Positions 1 to 6,848 of a DNA stretch of 20,866 nucleotides are shown here, in pieces. The notes under the pieces are model-generated. The model searched no databases, had not been told where the DNA came from, and saw only the letters and a program-made list of their open reading frames with translations. Both the position numbers and the translations under genes were made by a program. Position 1 is the stretch's first letter. The number at the start of each line of letters is the position of its first letter. Source of the stretch: CAZHLD01 sp964533185 (GTDB lineage: Bacteria; Acidobacteriota; Terriglobia; Acidiferrales; UBA7541); contig CAZHLD010000058.1 of the NCBI GenBank assembly GCA_964533185.1, positions 1 through 20,866 of the forward strand, given 5' to 3'.

Positions 1-65
1 AACTCCGTCGCGCCCGCCGCGTGGGCCGGCCGAAAACGGGGAACGCGAAGCAGCTGATTGCCATT

Positions 66-305
66 TGACCTGCCCCCCGAAAACTAGTCCAACCAAAATG
101 TAGCTCCTTGGGTTAAAAAACACCAAGGAGAAGCACCGATGAAAAAGAGTCGGTTCAGTGAGGAGCAGATCGTGGGGGTGGTGAAGGAGGCGGAGGCGGG
201 GGTGCCCATCGGGGAGATTTGCCGCCGTCTGGGCGTGAGCGGGGTCACCTTCTACCGCTGGAAGGCGAAGTACGGCGGGCTGGAGGTCAACGAAGCGCGC
301 CCGCC
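66..305 (+). mobile_element. IS3-family insertion sequence, left-end remnant
   Basis: The stretch starts with TGACCTGCCCCCCGAAAAC, which resembles the terminal inverted repeat of IS3-family elements. It continues through a short leader into the first ~54 codons of an orfA-type transposase. Coding similarity to orfA stops near base 300-305, and no orfB (DDE catalytic subunit) and no matching right inverted repeat follow. The element is therefore a truncated, immobile remnant. The right boundary is estimated from where the protein similarity ends. No target-site duplication can be identified because only one end is present. Confidence 0.75.
104..130 (+). promoter_or_regulatory. Hairpin covering the transposase ribosome-binding site
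   Basis: CTCCTTGG (104-111) is perfectly complementary to CCAAGGAG (123-130), with an 11-base A-rich loop. The AAGGAG Shine-Dalgarno of orfA (125-130) is inside the 3' arm. A transcript entering from outside would carry the full hairpin and hide the ribosome-binding site. This kind of protection against read-through expression is known for several IS transposases. Confidence 0.55.
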
Positions 306-348
306 CCAAACTCAAGACGCGAGAAAAACTCCAGTGCTACTTTTATAA
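139..348 (+). pseudogene. Truncated IS3-family transposase orfA (HTH subunit)
   Basis: The N-terminal ~54 residues match the helix-turn-helix subunit of IS3-family transposases: it begins MKKSRFSEEQIVGVVKEAE, then has an HTH (residues ~25-45, IGEICRRLGVSGVTFYRWK) followed by KYGGLEVNEAR. In the family this protein binds the IS ends and is followed by a leucine zipper and a frameshift into orfB. Here the sequence leaves the family at about residue 55 (PPQTQDARK onward), losing the zipper, and stops at 69 residues. An AAGGAG ribosome-binding site lies 8 bases before the ATG and is part of a hairpin, annotated separately. The protein cannot transpose anything by itself, although the HTH could in principle still bind IS ends. 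Confidence 0.8.
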
Positions 349-780
349 CCGGCCAGAGCACTAGTCCCTTCTACAGGTTATTGTGTGCCTACCGGGTCTA
401 TGAGGGCGCTACGTGGCTGAAAAGAAGAATCAGAAAACTCTGCGAACATCTTGGAGTTACAGAGCGAATGCCCAAGGAACCCGCAGTGGATATAGCACGA
501 TTGCAAAATCTTGGCTTCACGGTTGAATTTTGCGCGGGGATTCGTACCGCTAAAGACGTGTTCGACCGGCTACGCGACCTGAGAGACGCCGTGGCACACT
601 TCTTAATTGACGGTGAACGGGGCGATGTACCTCCCAATTGGTTTATCCAAGGTGAAGTCTGAGGTACGACAGCTTTCAAGAGGAATCATCAGCCGCACGC
701 TGCGCATTCTCATTTCCAGCTCGCAGGTCGTTGGGCATGAGCTCCTGCGTCGTGCCACGGAGTGCTACATCACCCGTTGA
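316..780 (+). pseudogene. Broken gene fragment of unknown function, frameshifted
   Basis: From about base 316 one frame reads a protein-like sequence (TGQSTSPFYRLLCAYRVYEG..., RLRDLRDAVAHFLIDGERGD) that ends at TGA 660-662. The next frame, from about 625, continues as YLPIGLSKVKSEV...ISRTLRILISSSQVVGHELL and stops at TGA 778-780. The join GERGD/YLPIG at 620-630 looks like one original reading frame broken by a frameshift. There is no start codon or ribosome-binding site of its own: the 5' part is replaced by the IS3 remnant. The fragment is alpha-helical and charged, and I do not recognise the family. Base composition is lower in GC than the core genes further right. The 3' end overlaps the convergent regulator gene by 16 bases. 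Confidence 0.5.
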
Positions 781-2201
781 GTAGGTGGAGGCTGGTCCAG
801 TGACGGAGTGCCACTATGGCTTTGCTCCGGATGGATTTGCAACTGGCTGATCAGGCGGTGCAGGTAGTTTCGTGCGATTCCCAGGCTTTCGGCCGCCTCC
901 GTCTTACACCAACCGGTTTCCTCCAAGATTCGGCGAATAAGTCGACGTTTGAAATCGCGCACTTCTTCCTCGTATGATTGCAAGGGTGCATGCGGTGCTT
1001 CAAATCCGTTGCGCAGGGAGAGGGGAAGGTGCCACACTTCGATGGCTGCCCCTTCGGCCATGACCACCGCGCGCTGCACTACGTTTTCAAGTTCCCGGAC
1101 GTTTCCGGGCCACTGATGTTCCTCTAATGCCTGCATCACCAGCCGGGAAAAACGTCTCGCTTTTTTCCCAAACTGCTGGGCAAACGTCTGCAGGAAATGC
1201 TGGGCCAGAAAGGGTATGTCGTCTCGCCGTTCTCGCAGAGAAGGCAGATGAAGATGCACGACGTTCAACCGGTAGTATAGATCCTCTCGGAATTCGCCTC
1301 TCTTCACCATCTCGGGCAGGTTCCGGTGTGTGGCGCAAATCACGCGGATGTTGATTGAAAGACTTGTGTTGCTTCCCAAACGCTCGATGCACCTCTCTTG
1401 CAGTACCCTCAGCAGCTTGGATTGCAAGGCAAGACTCAGGTCTCCGATTTCGTCCAGAAACAGGGTCCCCTGGTTGGCGGCTTCGAAACGCCCGCGCCGG
1501 GCCATCAGCGCACCCGTGAACGCGCCCCGTTCGTGCCCGAACAGTTCGTCCTCGATCAGCGTTTCCGCTAGGCTCGCACAGGAAAAGCCCACAAACGGCC
1601 CCTCGGCGCGCGTGCTTTCTCCGTGGATTGCCCGCGCCAGTAGCTCCTTGCCGGTCCCTGTCTCGCCGGTAACCAGCGCAGATACATCACACGGCGCAAT
1701 CTTCTGAGCCAGGGCGAACACCTGTTGCATGCAGAGGGAAGATCCCAACAATCGGTGCATTCGTCCCCCGGAATGATCCCGCGAGCGCAATTGGATCAGC
1801 TCTGTTTCGATTTTCCGGAATTTGTGCGCACGCCGCAGAATCAGTCGCAGTTCCACCATGTCCGGCGGGTCTGTGATCGTATCGTATGCGCCGTTTTCGA
1901 TTACTTTGAGCATGAGGTCATGTTCGCCGCCTCGGAGCAGCGCGACGATGGGGGGAGGCGGGCAGGAAGACTTTGTCATGAATTCAGACAGGTTGAGCCG
2001 CAGCTCCAGGTCAGCCTTCACGCCGGAGGCCCTCAGGTCCAACAGAAGAACGTCGTACCAGTTCTCTTGCCTCGGGATTCCGCTACGATCAACCTGATCG
2101 CTGGTGCGCATTTCGAAACCTGGTCCCAAGGCGCGCTCAAGAACCTCGCCGAATCCGCTATCCTGGCTGTGGAACCACACGTGGGTTTTTGCCTCGCTCA
2201 T
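765..2201 (-). CDS. Sigma-54-dependent NtrC-family regulator with degenerate receiver
   Basis: This is a 478-residue transcription activator of the NtrC/Fis type. Domain order: receiver-like (1-125), AAA+ sigma-54 interaction domain (~150-380), Fis-type HTH (~425-465). Visible motifs are Walker A GETGTGKE (179-186), the sigma-54 contact loop GAFTGA (226-231), Walker B GTLFLDEIGD (245-254) and the HTH around TEAAESLGIARNYLHRL. The intact GAFTGA loop means it should activate RpoN promoters by ATP hydrolysis. In the receiver the phosphorylatable Asp is kept (D55 in VLLLDLR). The N-terminal acidic pair is missing (HVWFHSQD), and the conserved Lys is Asp (D111 in TITDPPD). Phosphorylation control is therefore doubtful. 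No histidine kinase lies nearby, and no clear Shine-Dalgarno is seen before the ATG. The targets are unknown. Confidence 0.9.
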   Translation of the reverse strand: MSEAKTHVWFHSQDSGFGEVLERALGPGFEMRTSDQVDRSGIPRQENWYDVLLLDLRASGVKADLELRLNLSEFMTKSSCPPPPIVALLRGGEHDLMLKVIENGAYDTITDPPDMVELRLILRRAHKFRKIETELIQLRSRDHSGGRMHRLLGSSLCMQQVFALAQKIAPCDVSALVTGETGTGKELLARAIHGESTRAEGPFVGFSCASLAETLIEDELFGHERGAFTGALMARRGRFEAANQGTLFLDEIGDLSLALQSKLLRVLQERCIERLGSNTSLSINIRVICATHRNLPEMVKRGEFREDLYYRLNVVHLHLPSLRERRDDIPFLAQHFLQTFAQQFGKKARRFSRLVMQALEEHQWPGNVRELENVVQRAVVMAEGAAIEVWHLPLSLRNGFEAPHAPLQSYEEEVRDFKRRLIRRILEETGWCKTEAAESLGIARNYLHRLISQLQIHPEQSHSGTPSLDQPPPTQRVM

Positions 2202-2624
2202 GGTTGCACCGCTTTCTGGTGTAATGTCCTATTCTGCCGGCCTTTAGGGCTGCTGAGAGGGCCAGCCACCGGGTGCAAAGGTAGCCGCTAAGCCCTGTTC
2301 TCTCAATGGGAAGGAGGTTCCAAGCGACTAGCAAAATGGTACTGGAACGCGGGTAATGCCAGCGATAGTACTTAAGTTAGCCGGAATTCCCGATTTCAAC
2401 TGTATCTCTGCGCGAAACCATATGGCGGCCACCCTCTGGTGTCAAGCTCAGATCACCGTGGCCACAGTTAGGTGGCAAGTGCGGCTCGTTGGGCAGTTCC
2501 GCTGACTGGCTTGGTCTGGTTCTCGCCTTCCAGCCAGCTTCGCCGCTGCCGTATCCTGGACGCGGCGAAGGCAGTTCGACCAAATCCGTAGTCCCTTTCC
2601 AGCTATGGCCGGAAATGAGGAGCT
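2202..2624. other. Gene-poor stretch between the regulator and small HTH gene
   Basis: No credible gene is seen in these ~420 bases. Short open frames exist on both strands, but none has family similarity, a good ribosome-binding site or a consistent start. The segment must contain the regulator's promoter and leader. I looked for a GG-N10-GC sigma-54 site on the minus strand and found none with correct spacing. A weak inverted repeat (GTTCCA...TGGAAC, near 2320-2355) is present. The composition and lack of genes fit decayed mobile DNA, which is an inference. Confidence 0.4.
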
Positions 2625-2819
2625 ATGGAGAAGGTCAAGCCTCTTTTCCTTGAGCCGCACTACACCGTCGCAGAACTGGCGGCGATGTGGAAACTCTCAA
2701 GGGACACCATACGCCGCAATACCGGCAAAGAGCCCTGCGGGGTGTCTGCTCGTCCTAAAGCCGGAGTGGTGAGTTTTCTATCTCTATTTGCGGTCAACGA
2801 TAAGAAATGCCAACAATGA
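2625..2819 (+). CDS. Small HTH protein, probably truncated
   Basis: This 64-residue protein has an N-terminal winged-helix/MerR-like or excisionase-like HTH (residues ~9-30, TVAELAAMWKLSRDTIRR). That sequence is like small DNA-binding proteins whose HTH is usually followed by a short EPGV-type strand and an R/K-rich wing. Here the pattern fades after KEPCGVSARPKAG, and the tail (SFLSLFAVNDKKCQQ) looks unrelated. The 3' end is therefore probably a deletion or fusion. The ATG has GAGG/GGAG-type ribosome-binding bases at 2616-2622. Its last 36 bases overlap the opposite-strand membrane gene. Such HTH proteins are often near integrases, and no integrase is visible here. Function unknown; possibly a remnant of a mobile element. 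Confidence 0.5.
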   Translation: MEKVKPLFLEPHYTVAELAAMWKLSRDTIRRNTGKEPCGVSARPKAGVVSFLSLFAVNDKKCQQ

Positions 2820-3038
2820 AAAGAGCAGGAAGTAGGCTGTCGTCCGTGCCGTTTGGTCAAATGTTGGGGTGAACGCCACAGCCAGGCTGGTGAGAAAAGC
2901 CAGATAGATCAGGCTGCGAGACCAGTCTACTTCGGCAAATCTCGAGCTACGATTCTGAACAATAATGGCGACAATAGCTACCGGCAGAGCTAGCCACGTA
3001 GCTAGGTATGCGTGGTCGCTAAGCCAGCCCACACTCAT
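2784..3038 (-). CDS. Small three-helix membrane protein of unknown function
   Basis: This 84-residue protein is dominated by three hydrophobic stretches: ~11-29 (YLATWLALPVAIVAIIV), ~42-60 (SLIYLAFLTSLAVAF) and ~67-82 (TAYFLLFSLLAFLIV). They are separated by charged turns (QNRSSRFAEVDWSRS and TPTFDQTAR). GGAG lies 4 bases before the ATG. The hydrophobic pattern, ribosome-binding site and clean start argue for a real gene, although no family is recognised. It lies 72 bases downstream of the ssrA 3' end on the same strand and could be read from that promoter. It might also be the surviving 3' portion of a larger permease. Lower GC than the core genes suggests acquisition. Confidence 0.45.
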   Translation of the reverse strand: MSVGWLSDHAYLATWLALPVAIVAIIVQNRSSRFAEVDWSRSLIYLAFLTSLAVAFTPTFDQTARTTAYFLLFSLLAFLIVDRK

Positions 3039-3110
3039 TCAGCTCCAATTGTTTGCCGGCGTCCAGTTTGGTATCGCAAGCGAATTGTGCTCTCGCCGGG
3101 CGACGGCAGA

Positions 3111-3461
3111 TGGAGGCGGGGGGAGTCGAACCCCCGTCCGAAAAGCGCTACGGCTCGAAGACTACATGCTTAGCCCGTTCCGTTTTTTTCGCCGGCCGCG
3201 CTCAGAGCGGGCAAGAAACGCGGTCGACTAGTCCGATGGTTCTCGCCGGCGCGATCCGGACCGAAACGCACCGGCCAGCCCGCTAAATGACGCCCCGCAT
3301 CGAGCCCGCGGACGAAACTCGAGGAGACGTAGCTACTTAATTAATTAAGCAGCTAGAGCCAACTGTGGGTTGGCAGTTCTAGTTTTCCACCCGATTGCGG
3401 GCAGGTGGCGCCCGGCATGCCTTCGGGTCGCGACAGCTTCCGTCGAAACCGTGTCGCCCCC
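3111..3461 (-). ncRNA. ssrA: Transfer-messenger RNA (tmRNA)
   Basis: The minus strand begins GGGGGCGACACGGTTTCGACGG and ends with a T-arm (GGGGGTTCGACTCCCCC) and CGCCTCCA, the hallmarks of a one-piece tmRNA of ~351 bases. The acceptor stem pairs GGGGGCG with CGCCUCC and keeps the G3-U70 wobble recognised by alanyl-tRNA synthetase. The discriminator is A at 3111. The next bases are TCT, so CCA is not encoded and must be added. The tag reading frame runs from 3374 down to the stop TAA at 3347-3345 and encodes ANPQLALAA, with the typical ALAA degradation end. tmRNA with SmpB frees stalled ribosomes and tags the broken protein for proteolysis. A TATAAT element lies just upstream. Confidence 0.97.
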
Positions 3462-3472
3462 AATGACAATCT

Positions 3473-3478
3473 ATTATA
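3473..3478 (-). promoter_or_regulatory. -10 element of the ssrA promoter
   Basis: TATAAT is found on the minus strand, 11 bases upstream of the tmRNA 5' end, which would give a start site a few bases before the mature RNA. The best -35 candidate (GCGTCA, 17-base spacer) is poor. A perfect -10 suits a strongly expressed stable RNA. Confidence 0.65.
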
Positions 3479-3651
3479 GCACTCGACAGCGGGGCTGACG
3501 CGAGTTGTAAGCCGCCAGTCCTCAGTTTTCAGTGCAAGAGGCGGTCGAGAGGTCAGGAAGTCAAGAACTGGGGAGATTGTTACTTCAGGACCTCGCTATC
3601 TTTAGTTCATGCATGGGGGAAACCGTGAGGAAACGGCGGGGAGCATGAAGG

Positions 3652-3680
3652 TTGACACAGCCTGGAGGGTCTCTCAAAAT
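3652..3680 (+). promoter_or_regulatory. Sigma-70-type promoter for the gene at 3704
   Basis: TTGACA (3652-3657), a 17-base spacer and CAAAAT (3675-3680) form a perfect -35 with a 4/6 -10 element. The predicted start near 3687 leaves a ~17-base leader before the ATG at 3704. It may drive the gene cluster 3704-8065. Confidence 0.6.
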
Positions 3681-3703
3681 TGCAGAGAGGAACGGGCGAA
3701 CTA

Positions 3704-4546
3704 ATGGAAAAGCGCGGCACTCCAGACTCGGGCGTCGAGCAGGCCGTCTCCCGCGCGCTGCGGGACAACCTGGCCAAGCTCCAGACCACCGCCGACGAAC
3801 TTCATCAGGCCGTCGCCGACCTGGTAGCTGCCTGCGCCAGCAGCCGGCCGACGAACTCGTTGCCTCCCATGCTGCGCGCTCAGACGGCGGCGGCATCTCT
3901 GGCTGCCTCCCTTGAGGTGCTTTCGCGCTTCGTTACCACGGCCATGCAGGCCGCGCCGCAGGCTCCTGCGGAGCAGGAAACGGTTTTCGCCGTTGGCCCC
4001 ATCGCACCTGAGCCGCTGCGAACCCCAGCACCGCCTGCACCTTCGCTTCCGACGCCCATGGCCGTGTCACCTGCTCCTGTTGAAATCGGCCCGGCTGCTG
4101 ATATGATCGGCGAGGGCGCACCGGTGGCATCGCCTGAGCCTGTTCTGGGGGAGCCGGAGCTTACCAACGTCAGCTTCACGGACTTTGAGACGGCTGCTGT
4201 AGCAACCGAGCCGCCTGCCCCACAGCCCACGTCCTTTGAGCTGGCCGGGCTTTCTCCGGCCGACCTGGAGATGCATCGCCGGGCCAACCGGGTGGCCAAA
4301 GTGGCCATGCAGGACATCAAAATGTTGAGGCCCGAGAAGGTGCGTCAGGGCCGCGCGAAGAAAGACCTCTGCCAAAGACTGAGCAATGAAATCGAGAAAG
4401 CTCGAAGAGAATACGACCGGCGCTTCGAACCCATCCTGGGCCATCCGGTGGATTACTTCTATCACTGGATGGTGGAAATCCTGGCCGACGGTGACCACGA
4501 GGCGCTCGGTGAATACCCGTATCCCTCCCCGCTCCTCCAGCGCTAG
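3704..4546 (+). CDS. Conserved hypothetical protein, Ala/Pro-rich with C-terminal helical domain
   Basis: This 280-residue protein has no signal peptide. Residues ~5-75 form Ala-rich helices that may be a coiled coil or bundle. Residues ~80-180 are a low-complexity Pro/Ala/Glu linker. Residues ~191-280 are a compact domain (HRRANRVAKVAMQDIKML..., RQGRAKKDLCQRL..., REYDRRF, DYFYHWMVEILADGD). I associate this C-terminal domain with Acidobacteriota hypothetical proteins, where it is attached to varied N-termini. It has no known activity. The ATG at 3704 is preferred over an in-frame TTG at 3680 because the TTG overlaps the promoter -10 element. GAGAGG lies ~12 bases upstream of the ATG. The transglycosylase gene starts 10 bases after the stop, which suggests one operon. 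Confidence 0.8.
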   Translation: MEKRGTPDSGVEQAVSRALRDNLAKLQTTADELHQAVADLVAACASSRPTNSLPPMLRAQTAAASLAASLEVLSRFVTTAMQAAPQAPAEQETVFAVGPIAPEPLRTPAPPAPSLPTPMAVSPAPVEIGPAADMIGEGAPVASPEPVLGEPELTNVSFTDFETAAVATEPPAPQPTSFELAGLSPADLEMHRRANRVAKVAMQDIKMLRPEKVRQGRAKKDLCQRLSNEIEKARREYDRRFEPILGHPVDYFYHWMVEILADGDHEALGEYPYPSPLLQR

Positions 4547-4556
4547 CTGGCTCACC

Positions 4557-6848
4557 ATGGGTAAGCAGGCCGCCCGCTTCGTTGCTTACCCTGCGCTGCC
4601 TTTGTTGTTGCTGGCGCTCGTCTTCGTCTTCGAGCCTTCCACAAACGCGCTGCCCGACGACGCGCCTCAAAAAGGCAAGGCGCAAGCTCCTGCCCGCCCG
4701 CAGAAGAATTCACCAACCGTTGCCGTCGCGCCTCCGCCCGCCGTTGTCGCTACCGAACTCGAACCGCTCGCCCGCGACTTGAAGAACAATGAGACCGCCG
4801 CGGCCTATGCTCGTCTCGCCGAATTTGCCCGTGCCCGTGCTGCCGATGAGCAGGGCTATCGCGCTGCCCTGGCTCTCGGTTACTACGACTTCAACAAAGG
4901 GCGGCAGGCCGCCGCGGCTGGCTGGCTCGAAAAGGCGGAAAAAGATACTGTGCTCCGTGAGTACGTCCTCTTCTGGCGCGCGCAGGCGAACCGCGCCCAG
5001 GGCCGAAATGCTGAGGCACTCGCTCAACTGGAGTCAGTTCATCGCGAGTTCCCCGAAAGCGTGATTACCGAACAGGCCGTCGAAGCGCTGGCGCAGACCG
5101 CCCTCACGCTTGGCCAGCCGGAGCGTGCAGCTAAAGCTCTCGAGGCCTATTCGAAAAGCGCAGGAAAACCCTCGCTTTCGCTTCTGCGCGCGCAAGCAAG
5201 AGAAAAGTCCAAGCGGCTCCTGGCCGCTGCCGAAGACTACCTTGCCGTCTACTTGAAATTCCCGCTGAGCGACGAAGCCAGGGCCGCCGGACCCAAGATT
5301 CCCAGGCTCACTCGCGTGCTGGGCGAAGCGTTCCCGGGCGTGCCGGTCAGCCAGCAGATGAGCCGCGCCGCCGCCTTTTTCGACGCGCGCAAGTGGCGCG
5401 AGGCGCGCTCCGAATATGAGCGCATTCTGTCGAAGGTTGGCGGGCGCGACCGTGAGCTCGTCCAACTACGCATTGCGCGCTGCCGCGTGCAACGCGGCGC
5501 CGGCCCGAAGGTTCTTGCCACGCTTAAGCTCACTGATCCGGAACTCGAAGCCGAGCGCCTCTATGCGCTCTCGCAGGAGGAGCGTTCCCGCAAGCACGAA
5601 GACAAAATGCTGGCCGCGATCGAACTGGCCGCCGCGCGCCCCCCTCAAAGCCGCTGGGCCGACGAGGCGCTCCTTGCCGCCGGAAATTACTTCTGGGTAC
5701 AGCTTGACCGCCCGCGCGCCGCTTCTTACTACGAGCGCCTCGTTGCGCGGTTTCCGGCGAGCAGAAATGTGATTTCGGCCCATTGGCGGCTGACCTGGGT
5801 TGCCTACCTCGACCAGCACGCCGAAGCCGGCTCACTTTTCGAAGAGCACCTGCGGCGTTTTCCCGGCTCGCCCTATACCGAGAATGCGCTTTACTGGCTC
5901 GGCCGAACGGCCGAGCGCGCCAGCAATCCATCGCTGGCCCGCAGCTATTATCTGAAATCGGTCGAGCGCTTCCCGCAAACCTATTTCGGGGCCCAGTCGG
6001 CCACGCGGCTCCGAGCTATCGGCTCGGAACCCACGGAGCCAGCAGAATCACTGGCACTGTTGTCTGCTCCTTCGCCGTTGCCTTCGCTGGACGCACCCAT
6101 CCCGCCTGCTGCAGCCGATCGCTGGGCACGCGCGCTTGCCTTACGCAGCATCGCCTTCGACGCTTCGGCCGAGCTCGAGCTGCGCGCTGCCTATTCGGCC
6201 ACCGGCTCACCGCGTTTGCTCTGGGAGGCGGCCCGCTCGGCTCTCGACGCCGGGCGCTATGGCCCGGCCATGCTGGCCGTGCGCCAGGTATTTCCGCAAC
6301 TCGAAGCGCGCAAGATTGATGACGTGCCGGTGGAAGTCTGGCGTATCGTTTACCCGCTGCCGTATGAGTCGTTGCTGCGCGCTCACGCCGACCGGCACGA
6401 GGTGGACCCGATGCTTGTGGCCGGCCTAATCCGCCAGGAATCGATCTTCCAGGCCGATGCAGTCTCGCGGGCCGGCGCCATCGGCCTGATGCAGGTGTTG
6501 CCCAGGACCGGCAAAAAGCTCGCGCGCCGTGAAAAGATCAAGTACAACCGCAAGAAGCTGTACGAGCCGGAGTACAATCTCCGCCTCGGGACGCTTTATC
6601 TGGCCGATCTGGTGAGGACACTGGGCAGCTACGAATCTGCGCTCGCCGCCTATAATGCCGGCGAAGACCGCGTCGCCTTGTGGAAGGGCGAGCGCAACTA
6701 CGAGGAAGCGGCACAATTCGTGGAGTCCATCCCTTTCACCGAGACGCGCGAGTACGTGCAGATCGTTTTGCGCAACGCCGACGTCTATCGCCGCATCTAC
6801 GACGCACAACCTGCCAGAGCCTCCGGTCGCGACGGTGGCCGGAAATGA
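4557..6848 (+). CDS. slt: Soluble lytic murein transglycosylase, Slt70-like
   Basis: This 763-residue periplasmic enzyme cleaves the MurNAc-GlcNAc bond of peptidoglycan to leave 1,6-anhydro-MurNAc ends. An N-terminal hydrophobic segment (~9-25, YPALPLLLLALVFVF) is a signal peptide or anchor, followed by a Pro/Ala linker. Residues ~60-590 are helical TPR/Sel1-like repeats, as in the U-shaped domain of Slt70. The C-terminal SLT domain (~610-750) has the catalytic Glu E628 in RQESIFQADAVS, then AIGLMQVLP and AAYNAGEDRV. An ATG 57 codons upstream in the same frame lies inside the previous gene and lacks a signal peptide, so 4557 is chosen. The stop overlaps the aminotransferase start (ATGA). The gene could affect cell-wall turnover or assembly of envelope complexes. 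Confidence 0.93.
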   Translation: MGKQAARFVAYPALPLLLLALVFVFEPSTNALPDDAPQKGKAQAPARPQKNSPTVAVAPPPAVVATELEPLARDLKNNETAAAYARLAEFARARAADEQGYRAALALGYYDFNKGRQAAAAGWLEKAEKDTVLREYVLFWRAQANRAQGRNAEALAQLESVHREFPESVITEQAVEALAQTALTLGQPERAAKALEAYSKSAGKPSLSLLRAQAREKSKRLLAAAEDYLAVYLKFPLSDEARAAGPKIPRLTRVLGEAFPGVPVSQQMSRAAAFFDARKWREARSEYERILSKVGGRDRELVQLRIARCRVQRGAGPKVLATLKLTDPELEAERLYALSQEERSRKHEDKMLAAIELAAARPPQSRWADEALLAAGNYFWVQLDRPRAASYYERLVARFPASRNVISAHWRLTWVAYLDQHAEAGSLFEEHLRRFPGSPYTENALYWLGRTAERASNPSLARSYYLKSVERFPQTYFGAQSATRLRAIGSEPTEPAESLALLSAPSPLPSLDAPIPPAAADRWARALALRSIAFDASAELELRAAYSATGSPRLLWEAARSALDAGRYGPAMLAVRQVFPQLEARKIDDVPVEVWRIVYPLPYESLLRAHADRHEVDPMLVAGLIRQESIFQADAVSRAGAIGLMQVLPRTGKKLARREKIKYNRKKLYEPEYNLRLGTLYLADLVRTLGSYESALAAYNAGEDRVALWKGERNYEEAAQFVESIPFTETREYVQIVLRNADVYRRIYDAQPARASGRDGGRK

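Noticed and set aside
3..68. Possible C-terminal end of a gene (open frame ending VGRPKTGNAKQLIAI) whose stop TGA coincides with the first bases of the IS.
   Set aside because: Only 21 codons are in the window, other frames are also open, and no family is recognisable. It would be interesting if a gene to the left is cut by the IS.
185..210. Partial match of GGAGGCGGGGG in the IS orfA to the 3' end of ssrA, as a possible att repeat.
   Set aside because: Only ~11 bases match and they lie in transposase coding sequence on the wrong boundary. It looks like chance in GC-rich DNA.
83..367. Direct repeat ACTAGTCC at 83-90 and 360-367, one copy in the IS end and one in the gene fragment.
   Set aside because: Eight bases is short and one copy is internal to the IS, so it is not a target-site duplication. 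Chance is likely.
2202..2300. Sigma-54 promoter (GG-N10-GC) before the NtrC-family gene.
   Set aside because: The best candidate had GC one base out of place relative to GG, so spacing is not valid.
2377..2660. Short open frames on the minus strand in the gene-poor stretch.
   Set aside because: No ribosome-binding site, no family resemblance, and overlap with each other in different frames.
4386..4556. Extra N-terminal 57 codons of the transglycosylase frame.
   Set aside because: They lie inside the preceding gene in another frame and would bury the signal peptide. ATG 4557 is the better start.
3880..4558. Open frames opposite to the gene at 3704, and many long opposite-strand frames elsewhere (e.g. 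7352-8350, 11978-13219).
   Set aside because: They are shadows typical of GC-rich coding DNA and have no domain signal, while the sense frames have clear families or motifs.
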